Source: Alphaproteobacteria bacterium
GTDB lineage: Bacteria > Pseudomonadota > Alphaproteobacteria > Elsterales > Elsteraceae
DNA length: 64,000 nt
Assembly: GCA_013298565.1 (NCBI GenBank)
Contig: JAAFIC010000002.1
Span: forward strand, 32,675 to 96,674
Direction of reading: 5' to 3'
Positions 25,622 through 34,014 of the stretch are shown here, piece after piece. Position 1 is the first letter of the stretch; every line of letters starts with the position of its first letter. The notes under the pieces were generated by a model. That model was not told where the DNA came from. It did no database searches and saw nothing but the letters and a program-made list of their open reading frames with translations. The position numbers were made by a program, and so were the translations under genes.

Positions 25622-25759
25622 AGGGCGTCTTGCGTTAACCTTTACGCAAGACGCTCTAGTATTATCTTAGCCCTCGCCGGGCGGGCGCATCCGCGCCCTT
25701 GGCCGCCGCCTCAATGGCGGCTTTTAGAGCCGCGCCAGAGTTAAGGCGCGCGGCTCTAA
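25622..25759 (-). repeat. Dispersed palindromic repeat, copy B
   Basis: It contains an 11-bp-stem hairpin (25625-25654, GCGTCTTGCGT / ACGCAAGACGC) and, further on, the second hairpin with AGAGCCGCGC ... GCGCGGCTCT (25726-25757). The segment between is the reverse complement of the core of copies A and E, shortened. It separates the chemoreceptor gene from the next membrane protein gene. Confidence 0.85.
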
Positions 25760-25765
25760 TGGCGC

Positions 25766-27040
25766 TTGTGTTTTGAGAAACGCCCGCCTTTCAGAAAAAT
25801 ATCGAGACGGATCAGAGCATTGACTTCGCTTTTACAGCGTCTCTCGCTAAAAATAAATTTTGAAAATCTTCCTGAGTGCTTGATTATTGCATTTTTCGGA
25901 ATGCTCATTCTGTCCTTGAATGGGTACTTAGATTTTTTCTTGGATATTTTTCGCTTCAACAGAATGACGCCGATTTTTGCCGATTTACGCACGGTCCCAA
26001 CCGCCGAGTTTTACGCGGCGAACCTAACCCCGCGCGGCGCAAATAGTTTCGATCCCTGGGGGCGGGCGTTCAACTATCCTGAGATTTGGATTTTTCTGTT
26101 CGACTTCCTGCGCGCCCTTTGGCTCGATCCTGTGCTGGTGGTCGGGTATGGGCAAATCCTGGCCCTCGCTGGCGCGGCCCTGATGACTGTCCGCAGGTTA
26201 GAGCGCGCGGGCGAACGATGGCTCCTCACAGCGCTCCTCTGTTCCCCGCCCATCGTGCTGCTGCTGGAGCGCGGCAATAGCGATACGCTGATCTTTCTGC
26301 TCTGCCTTTTAAGCCTGCGCGGGCACTCTGTAGGCCGAGGAATTGCGGTAGGACTTGCCGCCGCCCTCAAGCTCTATCCGCTCGTCTGGTTCTTGCCGCT
26401 GTTGGCGCTGACGGGCAAGCGCGCGCCGCTCGTACTCGGATTAAGCCTGACCGCGCCGCTATGGGGCTGGACGTTGCTGCAAAGTACCGCGATTCTAACG
26501 GCAACCCCCCACAGTGGCGATGGCTCTACAGCGTTTGGCCTGCGGGCAACCCGCAATAGCCTTGGTTGGTGGGCGGAACATCTCTACGGCATTACCCTGC
26601 CGTCGCCGGTTCTGCTTGCGGGCAGCCTCGTGAGTCTGTTTCTCATCGGCCTCGTGTTTTACGCCTTCAACCGCCGCGATATTACCCAGATCACCGACGA
26701 TATTGCCGCGTCTTCCCGATGGCCGCTGTTGCTCGCGTTTGGCTTTCTGCACCTCGCGCTTTTTTGTGCGGCATCGAGTTGGGCCTATCGGTTGATTTTT
26801 TTCGCGCCGGTGGCCTTTAGCATTCTCCGGTTCAGCCTGTGGACGACAAAGCCGCTCGGCCCCTGGTTCCGGGCGTTTCTGGGGGCCGCGTTCGGGCTGC
26901 CCTTCGTTGTGCCTTTTCTGCCGTATGGTTGGATGCTGTTTAGTCTGGCAGTCTCTCTCTCCATCCCAATCTTAGTGATTTTGCTGGGCGGCTTGATATG
27001 GCAACGTCAGTCTGCCGTCTCAAAAATCCCAACATTTTGA
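25766..27040 (+). CDS. Polytopic membrane protein, GT-C/GT87-like glycosyltransferase
   Basis: The protein of up to 424 residues has about ten membrane segments, with an acidic loop after the first (NPFRFN...DLRTVPTAEFY region, then WGRAFNYPEIWIF) and the cytoplasmic-side motif LLERGNSDTLIFLLCL followed by AAALKLYPLVWFLP. These are features of DUF2029/GT87-type polyprenyl-phosphate-dependent mannosyltransferases. The N-terminus is uncertain: the frame begins at a TTG (25766) right after repeat copy B, and another TTG lies about 20 codons later. No glycan genes are adjacent. The family call is moderate. Confidence 0.6.
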   Translation: MCFEKRPPFRKISRRIRALTSLLQRLSLKINFENLPECLIIAFFGMLILSLNGYLDFFLDIFRFNRMTPIFADLRTVPTAEFYAANLTPRGANSFDPWGRAFNYPEIWIFLFDFLRALWLDPVLVVGYGQILALAGAALMTVRRLERAGERWLLTALLCSPPIVLLLERGNSDTLIFLLCLLSLRGHSVGRGIAVGLAAALKLYPLVWFLPLLALTGKRAPLVLGLSLTAPLWGWTLLQSTAILTATPHSGDGSTAFGLRATRNSLGWWAEHLYGITLPSPVLLAGSLVSLFLIGLVFYAFNRRDITQITDDIAASSRWPLLLAFGFLHLALFCAASSWAYRLIFFAPVAFSILRFSLWTTKPLGPWFRAFLGAAFGLPFVVPFLPYGWMLFSLAVSLSIPILVILLGGLIWQRQSAVSKIPTF

Positions 27041-27050
27041 AAGGTCGCCC

Positions 27051-27635
27051 ATGTCCAACGCCGACCTACGCCGTGCCGTTCTGATCGTTGCCCTCGCTAA
27101 TCTCGCTTATTTCGGCGTGGAGTTTGCCGTGGCGCGCCAAATCGGCTCGGTCTCGTTGCTCGCTGACAGTATAGATTTTCTGGAAGATGCCGCGATCAAT
27201 CTGCTGATTCTGCTGGCTATCGGCTGGTCTGTCGCCAAGCGGGCGCGGGTTGGAATGCTGCTTGCCGGTATTCTGCTGATCCCCGGCCTTGCAACGCTGT
27301 GGATGGCTTGGGAGAAATTTTCAACACCCGTGCCGCCCGATCCCTGGTTGCTATCGGCAATTGGTATCGGCGCGCTGGCGGTGAACCTTGGCTGTGCGCT
27401 GCTGCTGGTAAAGTTCCGCAACCTTGGCGGCAGCTTGACACGCGCGGCCTTTCTGTCGGCCCGGAATGATGCCGCCGCCAATCTCGCGATTATTGTGGCG
27501 GGCTTGGTTACGCTGGTTTGGGCTTCCGGCTGGCCCGATTTGATCGTCGGCATTGGCATTGCGGCGATGAATGCCGATGCCGCCAAGGAAGTGTGGAAGG
27601 CAGCGCGTGCAGAGCAGCGGAGCGCGGAGGTGTAA
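27051..27635 (+). CDS. Short cation-diffusion-facilitator-like membrane protein
   Basis: The 194-residue protein resembles the membrane domain of CDF transporters (VALANLAYFGVEFAVARQIGSVSLLADSIDFLEDAAINLL; SARNDAAANLAIIVAG) but ends after the sixth segment without the cytoplasmic C-terminal domain. The motif Asp/Asp spacing in helices 2 and 5 is kept (ADSIDFLED, ARNDAAAN), suggesting a functional metal site. It starts 10 bases after the GT-C-like gene and could be cotranscribed with it. The metal is unknown. Confidence 0.75.
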   Translation: MSNADLRRAVLIVALANLAYFGVEFAVARQIGSVSLLADSIDFLEDAAINLLILLAIGWSVAKRARVGMLLAGILLIPGLATLWMAWEKFSTPVPPDPWLLSAIGIGALAVNLGCALLLVKFRNLGGSLTRAAFLSARNDAAANLAIIVAGLVTLVWASGWPDLIVGIGIAAMNADAAKEVWKAARAEQRSAEV

Positions 27636-27680
27636 TCGCCCCTCTTCCCATCTGCCCCCTAATCACCTATATAAGAAGTG

Positions 27681-27957
27681 TCGGGCAACCGACTATAGCG
27701 ATAAACGCTGCGTGGAATAGACGTTACGGACCCGGGGGCGGTACCCGGCGTCTCCACCATTTCCGGCCCGCATCTCTTGGGACGGCGTTTGGGGACGAAA
27801 TAGGATCGACGTGCGTAATAAAGACCCAGTTTTCGCCCGGCATGGTACCACCGTTATCGGGCTAAACTCAGAAGTGCCAACGACAATCGTGTAGCACTCG
27901 CTGCCTAACCATTAGGCAAGCGCGGTTCGGGGGGCACCGGGCAACAGAAGCCCCCCA
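27681..27957 (+). ncRNA. ssrA: Two-piece, circularly permuted tmRNA
   Basis: The 3' acceptor half comes first. A T-arm (CCGGG GGCGGTA CCCGG) and CGTCTCCACCA end at 27759, and the 5' half begins at 27791 with GGGGACGAAATAGGATCGACG. GGGGACG pairs with CGTCTCC to make the acceptor stem across the excised loop 27760-27790. In the coding half a tag frame GCC AAC GAC AAT CGT GTA GCA CTC GCT GCC TAA (27876-27908) encodes ANDNRVALAA. A hairpin (CCTAA...TTAGG) follows the stop, then a G6/C6 hairpin. A TATATAAG box lies at 27668-27675. The outer ends are approximate. The permuted gene is typical of alphaproteobacteria. sspB, the adaptor for tagged proteins, is the next gene. Confidence 0.92.
27876..27908 (+). 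other. tmRNA tag reading frame (ANDNRVALAA)
   Basis: Resume codon GCC, ten sense codons and TAA. The C-terminal ALAA is the expected ClpXP/ClpAP degron and the N-terminal ANDN is the usual SspB-binding start. Confidence 0.85.
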
Positions 27958-28087
27958 CTTCCCTTCGGTTCTTATTCGCATTCTTGACCCTTGCCCCCCG
28001 CCGGGCTTTTGTGGTCTGTGATGGAAAAGAGCGGCGCACTTTACGCGGCGCAACCGCGACGGTTTTTGAAAATAGGAGGCGTAGAAC

Positions 28088-28678
28088 ATGCCCATCAATC
28101 TGCTTCGCTACGACCGCATGATCGAAGAAGCATTGCGGGGGGTTGTACGCCGGGCGCTCCGCATGGTGGCGGCCACGGGCCTGCCAGGTTCGCACCATTT
28201 CTTCATCTCGTTCCGCACGGCTGCCGAAGGGGTGCAGATTGCCGACTATCTGCACGAACGCTACCCGGATGAAATGACCATCGTCATTCAGCATCAATTC
28301 TGGGGGCTGGACGTAACGTCGGAACAGTTCGGCATAACCTTGAGCTTCAACGATGTTCACGAGCGGCTGGTCGTTCCGTTCGCCGCCATTACCTCCTTCG
28401 CCGATCCGGCAGCGCAGTTCGGCTTGCAGTTCCAGCAGGCTACCGCCGCGTTGGATGGTGAAGAGGCTGAGGATAAGACGGCTAAAACCGCAAAACCGCT
28501 TGGCCCCCTCACCGAACCGACCCGCCTGCCCATCCCCACGGCTAAAACTGACGCCAAGACCGACGCGAAAGCCGATGCCGCCGCTCCGGCGGAAGGCGAA
28601 ACACCCGCCGAAGACGGTAAAGAAGGCGAGCCTAAGGAAGGCTCGGTCGTGTTCCTCGATCAGTTTCGGCGCAAGTAA
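28088..28678 (+). CDS. sspB: SspB, ClpXP adaptor for SsrA-tagged proteins (alphaproteobacterial type)
   Basis: The 196-residue protein has the alpha-type SspB core (NLLRYDRMIEEALRGVVRRAL, GSHHFFISFRT, QHQFWGLDV, SFNDVHERLVVPFAAITSFADP) in about the first 125 residues, then a low-complexity Ala/Lys/Glu tail ending in a short hydrophobic-basic segment (GSVVFLDQFRRK) that would be the ClpX-binding peptide. It tethers ssrA-tagged proteins to ClpXP. AGGAGG precedes the ATG. It sits directly after ssrA, so the tag and its adaptor are encoded side by side. Confidence 0.93.
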   Translation: MPINLLRYDRMIEEALRGVVRRALRMVAATGLPGSHHFFISFRTAAEGVQIADYLHERYPDEMTIVIQHQFWGLDVTSEQFGITLSFNDVHERLVVPFAAITSFADPAAQFGLQFQQATAALDGEEAEDKTAKTAKPLGPLTEPTRLPIPTAKTDAKTDAKADAAAPAEGETPAEDGKEGEPKEGSVVFLDQFRRK

Positions 28679-28704
28679 GCTTGCCGCAGTAAAGCTCTCT
28701 AGCG

Positions 28705-29886
28705 ATGACGAACCTCGTGCGGATGCGCGTGTTCTTCACGTTTGCGGCGGGCTATTTTCTCTCCTACCTGTACCGCACAGTCAATGCCGTGCTGTCACCG
28801 GACCTCACGCGCGATCTGGCGCTATCGCCCGCCGATTTAGGGCTGCTGACCTCCGCTTATTTCATCACTTTCGCGCTGTTCCAAATTCCGCTGGGGCTGC
28901 TGCTCGATAAGTTCGGGCCGCGCCGGGTGCAGGCGGGGCTGTTGATTTTTGCGGCCTTGGGGGCGGCGGGGTTCGCGGTTGCTCAGACCGTGCCGACGCT
29001 CATTCTCGCCCGCGCTCTTATCGGCCTTGGCGTGTCGGGCTGCCTGATGGCGGGGTTCAAGGCGCTGGTGCTGTGGTTTCCGCGCGAAAAACTGCCGCTG
29101 TGGAACTCGCTCTACATGGTTGCGGGCGGGCTTGGGGCGATAGTGGCCGCCACCCCGGTCGAACTCGCGCTGCATGTTACCGATTGGCGCGGCGTATTCT
29201 GGGGCCTCGCGGGCCTCACGCTTCTAGCGGCCCTCGCCATTGCCACGCTGATCCCCGCGCCGCCTGCCGACACGAACATTCCGCCGCCGCAAGAAAGCCT
29301 AACAGCCGGGTTCAAAGCCATTTACGGCTCGGCGCTGTTCTGGCGCATCGCCCCCATGACCGCCCTCTGCCAAGGGGTCTATCTCGGCTATCAAGCCCTG
29401 TGGATTGGCCCCTGGGTGCGCGAGGTGCAGGGGCTAGACCGGCTCGCCGCCGCCAATGTTGTGACCAGTGCCGCGATTGGCATGGCTCTAGGCTATTTCC
29501 TGCTCGGCCTGATCGCCGAAGCCGCCCGCAAACGCGGCATCGGCCCGCTCACCGTCGGGCAAATCGGTATGAGCCTGTTCCTGCTGGTGCAACTCGCCCT
29601 TCTGCTCCGGTTGCCCCTGCCCCCCGCCGTGCTCTGGGGCCTGTTCGGCGCGGTTGGCAGTGCCAGCATGATGGGCTACGCTTTCCTCTCGCAAACCCTC
29701 CCGGCCTATCTCGCTGGGCGCGTGAATACCGCTATCAATATGCTGGCCTTCAGTGCCGCCTTCCTCGTGCAAACCGGCGTCGGCGCGCTGGTGAACGAGC
29801 TTGGCCTCGACGGGCAGATTTGGGGTTTGGCGCTGTGCCTCGGCGCGCAGGCGGTTGTGCTGGCGTGGGGGATGCTAGGACGATAA
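28705..29886 (+). CDS. MFS transporter
   Basis: The 393-residue protein has about twelve membrane segments and the MFS loop motif (LLLDKFGPRRVQAGL) between segments 2 and 3, with the RxxxG repeat (ALIGLGVSG). It resembles the YhjE/NarK-like and hexuronate-type MFS carriers in general outline, but no substrate can be named. It begins 26 bases after sspB. Copy C of the dispersed repeat follows. Confidence 0.87.
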   Translation: MTNLVRMRVFFTFAAGYFLSYLYRTVNAVLSPDLTRDLALSPADLGLLTSAYFITFALFQIPLGLLLDKFGPRRVQAGLLIFAALGAAGFAVAQTVPTLILARALIGLGVSGCLMAGFKALVLWFPREKLPLWNSLYMVAGGLGAIVAATPVELALHVTDWRGVFWGLAGLTLLAALAIATLIPAPPADTNIPPPQESLTAGFKAIYGSALFWRIAPMTALCQGVYLGYQALWIGPWVREVQGLDRLAAANVVTSAAIGMALGYFLLGLIAEAARKRGIGPLTVGQIGMSLFLLVQLALLLRLPLPPAVLWGLFGAVGSASMMGYAFLSQTLPAYLAGRVNTAINMLAFSAAFLVQTGVGALVNELGLDGQIWGLALCLGAQAVVLAWGMLGR

Positions 29887-29908
29887 CACGGCTACCCGTG
29901 CCATTGCG

Positions 29909-30117
29909 TCGGCGGCCAAGGGCGCGGATGCGCCCGGCTAAGCGCTTGGCGCGTCAAACACGCCGCCCGGCAAGGGCCAAAATCATCGTGCGCCATAGGT
30001 GACGCTCGATGCTCTCGCTTTATTTTAGCCCTCGCCGGGCGGGCGCATCCGCGCCCTTGGCCGCCGCCTCAATGGCGGCTTATAGAGCCGCGCCAGAGTT
30101 AAGGCGCGCGGCTCTAA
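29909..30117. repeat. Dispersed palindromic repeat, copy C (two partial units in opposite orientation)
   Basis: 29909-29985 carries a plus-oriented core fragment (GCGGCCAAGGGCGCGGATGCGCCCGG...). 30026-30117 carries the minus-oriented core and the AGAGCC...GGCTCT hairpin. The terminal TAG on the minus strand is the stop codon of recR. Confidence 0.8.
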
Positions 30118-30719
30118 GGCGCGTCCACACTCCGCCGGGCCGCGAAAGCCGCCATTAGGGTACCGTCGTCGAGGTAATCCAACTCGCCCCCAACGGGAAC
30201 GCCGTGGGCGAGGCGGGTGAGTTTGATGCCACTGTCCGCCAAGGCTTCGGTGAGGTAATAGGCGGTCGTTTGCCCGTCGAGTGTAGCATTTAACGCTAGG
30301 ATGACTTCGCTCGCGCCGCCTCCCTTCAGCCGCGCCAGCAAACGCGGCACGCCCAGCGCCTCTGGCCCGACGCCTTCGAGCGCCGAGAGCGTACCGCCGA
30401 GGACGTGATAGCGCCCGTGGAAGCTACCCGTGCGCTCAATCGCCCACAAATCCCCCACCTGCTCGACAATACAGATTGGCCCGTGCGCTCGGCTGTCGTC
30501 GCTGCAAATACGGCACGGATCGGCGCTATCGAGCGTGCCGCAGACCGTGCACGTTTTGATCGTGCGGGCGGTTTCGCTGATCGCCTCGGCCAACGGCAGC
30601 ATCAGCGCGTCGCGCCGTTTCAGCAAATGCAACGCCGCCCGCCGCGCCGACCGGGGGCCAAGGCCGGGTAAGCGGGCGAGCAGGGCAATCAGCCCCTCCA
30701 GCGGCGTCTCGATGCTCAT
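30114..30719 (-). CDS. recR: Recombination mediator RecR
   Basis: The 201-residue protein has the N-terminal HhH region (LARLPGLGPRSARRAALHLL), a C4 zinc finger (Cys57, Cys60, Cys69, Cys72) and a Toprim domain (CIVEQVGDLWAIERTG). With RecF/RecO it loads RecA on gaps. It is the third gene of dnaX-ybaB-recR, 11 bases after ybaB. Its TAG stop is the first triplet of the terminal hairpin of repeat copy C, so its last codons may have been altered by the repeat. Confidence 0.96.
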   Translation of the reverse strand: MSIETPLEGLIALLARLPGLGPRSARRAALHLLKRRDALMLPLAEAISETARTIKTCTVCGTLDSADPCRICSDDSRAHGPICIVEQVGDLWAIERTGSFHGRYHVLGGTLSALEGVGPEALGVPRLLARLKGGGASEVILALNATLDGQTTAYYLTEALADSGIKLTRLAHGVPVGGELDYLDDGTLMAAFAARRSVDAP

Positions 30720-30729
30720 GAAAACGCCC

Positions 30730-31053
30730 TTAAAACGGTAGTTTGATCCCCGGTGGCAGTTTCATCCCACCAGTGAGGGCGGACATTTGCTCGGCGGCCA
30801 GCGCTTCGGTCTTGCCCTTAGCGTCATTGATCGCTGCCAGAATCAAATCTTCCAGCATTTCAACTTCGTTGGGATCGCACAGCGATTTGTCGATGCTGAT
30901 TTTCTTAAGATCGCCCTTGCCGTTAACGCGCACTTTTACCATGCCGCCGCCGCTTTGGCCGTCCACGTCCGTGCTTTCCAGCTTGGCCTGCATTTCGGCC
31001 ATTTTGGTTTGCATCTGTTGGGCCTGCTTCATCATCTGCCCAAAATTCTTCAT
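30730..31053 (-). CDS. YbaB/EbfC nucleoid-associated protein
   Basis: The 107-residue protein has the typical MKNFGQMMKQAQQMQTKMAE start and a GGMVKVRVNGKGDLKKISID core. It binds DNA as a dimer. Start at 31053 is decided by AAGGGAG 9 bases upstream; the longer frame begins with TTG at 31074. It belongs to the dnaX-ybaB-recR operon. Confidence 0.94.
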   Translation of the reverse strand: MKNFGQMMKQAQQMQTKMAEMQAKLESTDVDGQSGGGMVKVRVNGKGDLKKISIDKSLCDPNEVEMLEDLILAAINDAKGKTEALAAEQMSALTGGMKLPPGIKLPF

Positions 31054-31082
31054 CGGGGAACTCCCTTCGGTCAATCAGCCGG

Positions 31083-32852
31083 TTAGAACGTGTGATCCAG
31101 AAAATCGCCATTATCGACGCTAAAATCGCCGGTCTCGTCAAGCATTTCGGCATCGGGGTCGAGTGCGGCAAGGGGGGCGCTGGGCAGAAAAGACTGGCGG
31201 GGGGTGACGATCATCTCTTCCAGTGTGCCGCCCAAGGCTTTTGCTACCTGCTGCACGAGCGCGTGCTGCGCCAAGCGTTGCCGCCGCGCCGAGGCTTCCG
31301 ACTGTTCTTGCTCGCGCAAGGTTTGCTGGCCGCCCGCCGTGCTGAGAACAACCATCCAGCGCCGCCCCGTCCAGTCCTGCAACACGCCCGACAGGCGGGC
31401 CGCAAGATCACGCGGCGCGCGCTCCAGCGGCATCAGTTCGATCTTACCAACCTCGAACGCCACCAGGCGCACATCGTTCATCAGATGCGTGCGGAGGGAG
31501 AGATCCTTCTGGGCCTCGATCAGCGCTACCACTTCTTCAAAACTGCGCGGTTGCGGTAGCGCCGCGTGCGCCTGCACGGGTTCAGCCTGCGCTACCGACT
31601 GCGCCCCGCCGCCCGAGATCATCGCGAGACGCGGCCCTGTGCCACCGCCTTGCGGAACCGAAGGTGCAGAGCCGGAGGCCGCGCCCTCGCTGGTTAAGCG
31701 CCGAATGAGATCGGCAGGACTGGGCAGATCGGTGACATAGGCGAGGCGGATCAACACCATCTCCAGCGCCGCACGCGGATCGGGGGCGGCATGAACTTCC
31801 TGCGCGCCTTTCAGCAGAATTTGCCAGGCACGGGTAAGGGTTGCAACCGACAGGCTGCCTGCCAAGGCCGAGGCCGCGCGCCGTTCGGTTTCCGCTGCAC
31901 TTTCCAGCGCGCCGGGCGCGACCTTGAGGCGCGTTACGCCGTGACACAGGCCGAGCACATCTTGCACCACTTGGCTCGGGTCCGCCCCGGCCCGGTGCAT
32001 ATCTTCATAAAGCGCCAAGGCTTCGGCGATGTGCCCGGCCATTACTTTGCCGAAGAGATCGTAGACGCTGAGCCTGTCGGCAAGCCCCAACATCCCGCGC
32101 ACAGTGTCGGCTTCCACTGTGCCGCTTGAGGACAGCGCAATCGCTTGATCGAGCAGGGACATGCCATCGCGGGCAGAGCCATCTGCCGCACGCCCGATGA
32201 GCGCCGCCGCTTCCGGTGTTAGCACCACTTTTTCCAAGTCGGCAATGTGGGTAAAATGGGCCGCCAGCACTTCCGGCTCGATTCGGCGCAAATCGAAGCG
32301 CTGACAGCGGGAGAGTACTGTAATCGGCACCTTGCGGATTTCGGTCGTGGCAAACAGAAATTTTGTGTGGTCGGGCGGCTCTTCCAACGTCTTCAGTAGC
32401 GCATTGAAGGCGTTTTTAGAGAGCATATGCACTTCGTCGATAATATAGATTTTGTAGCGCGCTGAAATCGGCCTGTAGCGCACCCCATCAATGATCTCCC
32501 GGATGTCATCGACACCAGTGCGGCTGGCGGCATCCATCTCGATCACGTCCGGGTGGCGGTCGGCAGCAATCGCTATGCAGGGATCGCACACGCCGCACGG
32601 CTCCGGCGTCGGCCCGCCGGTGCCATCCGCGCCGATGCAGTTGAGCGCACGCGCGACGATGCGGGCAGAGGTCGTTTTCCCAACCCCGCGCACGCCGGTC
32701 AACATAAAGGCATGGGCGAGGCGGCCCGACTGAATGGCGTTCGTCAGCGTTCGGACCAACGCCTCCTGCCCGATCATATCGGCGAAGGTCTGCGGGCGGT
32801 ACTTGCGGGCAAGCACCCGATATTCGGGCGCGGCGGTGTTGGGTGTTGTCAT
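31083..32852 (-). CDS. dnaX: DNA polymerase III subunit gamma/tau
   Basis: The 589-residue clamp-loader ATPase has the start LARKYRPQTFADMIGQ, Walker A GVRGVGKTTSAR, a cysteine zinc module (CGVCDPCIAI region), Walker B IIDEVHMLS and sensor ATTEIRKVP. The C-terminal part (from about 370) is Ala/Pro/Gln-rich followed by the tau-type domain that would bind polymerase alpha. The ybaB gene follows by 29 bases. No obvious programmed frameshift was identified by eye. Confidence 0.97.
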   Translation of the reverse strand: MTTPNTAAPEYRVLARKYRPQTFADMIGQEALVRTLTNAIQSGRLAHAFMLTGVRGVGKTTSARIVARALNCIGADGTGGPTPEPCGVCDPCIAIAADRHPDVIEMDAASRTGVDDIREIIDGVRYRPISARYKIYIIDEVHMLSKNAFNALLKTLEEPPDHTKFLFATTEIRKVPITVLSRCQRFDLRRIEPEVLAAHFTHIADLEKVVLTPEAAALIGRAADGSARDGMSLLDQAIALSSSGTVEADTVRGMLGLADRLSVYDLFGKVMAGHIAEALALYEDMHRAGADPSQVVQDVLGLCHGVTRLKVAPGALESAAETERRAASALAGSLSVATLTRAWQILLKGAQEVHAAPDPRAALEMVLIRLAYVTDLPSPADLIRRLTSEGAASGSAPSVPQGGGTGPRLAMISGGGAQSVAQAEPVQAHAALPQPRSFEEVVALIEAQKDLSLRTHLMNDVRLVAFEVGKIELMPLERAPRDLAARLSGVLQDWTGRRWMVVLSTAGGQQTLREQEQSEASARRQRLAQHALVQQVAKALGGTLEEMIVTPRQSFLPSAPLAALDPDAEMLDETGDFSVDNGDFLDHTF

Positions 32853-32873
32853 GGCGGAAGGCAGTGTAGCGGG

Positions 32874-33377
32874 TCAGGGCCGCGCTTTCACCACTTCTTC
32901 CGCAATCTCGGGGTAACGGTCGATCACGGCCAAAAACGAGCGCGCCGGACCATCGGGAACCGAGCGGCCTTGCTCCCAATTCTGAACGGTTGCGAGACCG
33001 AGGGCAAAGCGCGCGGCGAACTGTTCCTGGGTTAGTAGAAACTTAGCTCGAACAGACGCTACATCAATCTCTGGGGGCGCATGTCGCTCCACGATAAGGC
33101 CGCAATCCGAAAGAGATACCTCGAAGGCCGGATAGTTATCGACCTTTGTAGCGATCAATGCCACCGCTTCGTCATTCGCTAGCAAATCTATGGCGTCTTT
33201 AGCTTTTCGAACGCTCACACCGTTAGTTACAAGGATATGAAAAGCCGTCACCAGTCGGTCAAGCTGGGCCAGGTCGCGGCGGAGGTGCAGAGCGACCGGT
33301 GAACCGGAGGGGTTTGGGCGAATGGCCTCGACCCGCACCCGTGGTCCGGCGCGCTCCAATAATTTCGATAGCATCAA
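32874..33377 (-). CDS. HTH-type transcriptional regulator, antitoxin-like
   Basis: The 167-residue protein has an N-terminal domain of unknown type and a C-terminal XRE/HigA-like HTH (LTQEQFAARFALGLATVQNWEQGRSVPDGPARSFL). The tail of that motif is typical of NadS/HigA antitoxins and related regulators. The start is TTG at 33377 or the next codon ATG at 33374; AAGGAG lies 7 or 10 bases away. It overlaps the AT-rich ORF upstream by 119 bases in another frame and lies 21 bases before dnaX. A role as antitoxin or autoregulator of the pair is plausible but not shown. Confidence 0.75.
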   Translation of the reverse strand: MMLSKLLERAGPRVRVEAIRPNPSGSPVALHLRRDLAQLDRLVTAFHILVTNGVSVRKAKDAIDLLANDEAVALIATKVDNYPAFEVSLSDCGLIVERHAPPEIDVASVRAKFLLTQEQFAARFALGLATVQNWEQGRSVPDGPARSFLAVIDRYPEIAEEVVKARP

Positions 33378-33660
33378 GATTGAACTCCTTCATAATCTCC
33401 AAAATTAGCAATCGGAGGTTTGTAAAGCCTATTTTATTTTTTAAATCTACAAGAGAGCTTTGCACGTGAAATTTATTAAGGTTAATTACAGCTTCATTTA
33501 CAGAAATTTCAGAAATAATATCTATTATATACAGTTCGTTATTCACGAGAAATTCTATTTTTATTATGGCTATTTGCACACTCTCTTCATAAAATTCACT
33601 TGTCAATACTCTTATGTCTCTTATCGATATTCGCTCGCGTGCACTTTCATTTTGTCTCAT
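33259..33660 (-). CDS. AT-rich ORF of unknown function upstream of the HTH gene
   Basis: The frame encodes 133 residues. The first 95 are rich in Ile, Asn, Glu and Lys and come from markedly AT-rich DNA. The last 40 run into the HTH gene in a different frame and look like an overlap product. The start at 33660 has a near-perfect AAGGAG 7 bases upstream, the same signal as before the HTH gene. A promoter-like TTGACT-17-TACTAT lies at 33743-33715. The base composition suggests recent transfer. I do not recognise the protein. A toxin partner is one possibility. A frameshifted fusion with the HTH gene is another. Confidence 0.45.
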   Translation of the reverse strand: MRQNESARERISIRDIRVLTSEFYEESVQIAIIKIEFLVNNELYIIDIISEISVNEAVINLNKFHVQSSLVDLKNKIGFTNLRLLILEIMKEFNLDAIEIIGARRTTGAGRGHSPKPLRFTGRSAPPPRPGPA

Positions 33661-33818
33661 CTTAAAACTCCTTCTAAAGCGGGTTAGGATTGCAAATATT
33701 TACAACTTGAAAATATAGTATTATACGCAACTTGCTGAGTCAACATCTATAAGGAAAATTTTCCGATTCCCAACTCGATGAATCGGCACCTTATAGTTAC
33801 CTAAAGAGACCCAGAAAA

Positions 33819-33918
33819 GGTGGGAGGCTGGCGGCACGACCCGACACGAAACTCGTTACGGCTGCTTCCTTCCGGACCTGACCGGGTTAGCGAGGGCATC
33901 GCCCATGGCCAACCTCCC
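33819..33918 (-). ncRNA. ffs: 4.5S RNA of the signal recognition particle
   Basis: The minus strand shows the universally conserved Ffh-binding hairpin core CCCGGTCAGGTCCGGAAGGA followed by AGCAGCC. The ends GGGAGGTTGG and CCAGCCTCCC pair to close a roughly 100-nt rod, with the short bacterial form lacking an Alu domain. A run of T (CCACCTTTT) follows the 3' end and a TATACA box precedes the 5' end. Confidence 0.95.
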
Positions 33919-34014
33919 GAGGCTGTATATCGTCGGTTCAGGCCGCAAACGCAAGGGGCTGTGGCAGGGGGAACGGTTGCGCCGAACAGAAGAACCCGCC
34001 AAACTACTTTCATC

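Noticed and set aside
29073..30002. 309-codon ORF overlapping the MFS gene and running into repeat copy C
   Set aside because: It is an arginine-rich out-of-frame shadow of the MFS transporter; its end is repeat sequence.
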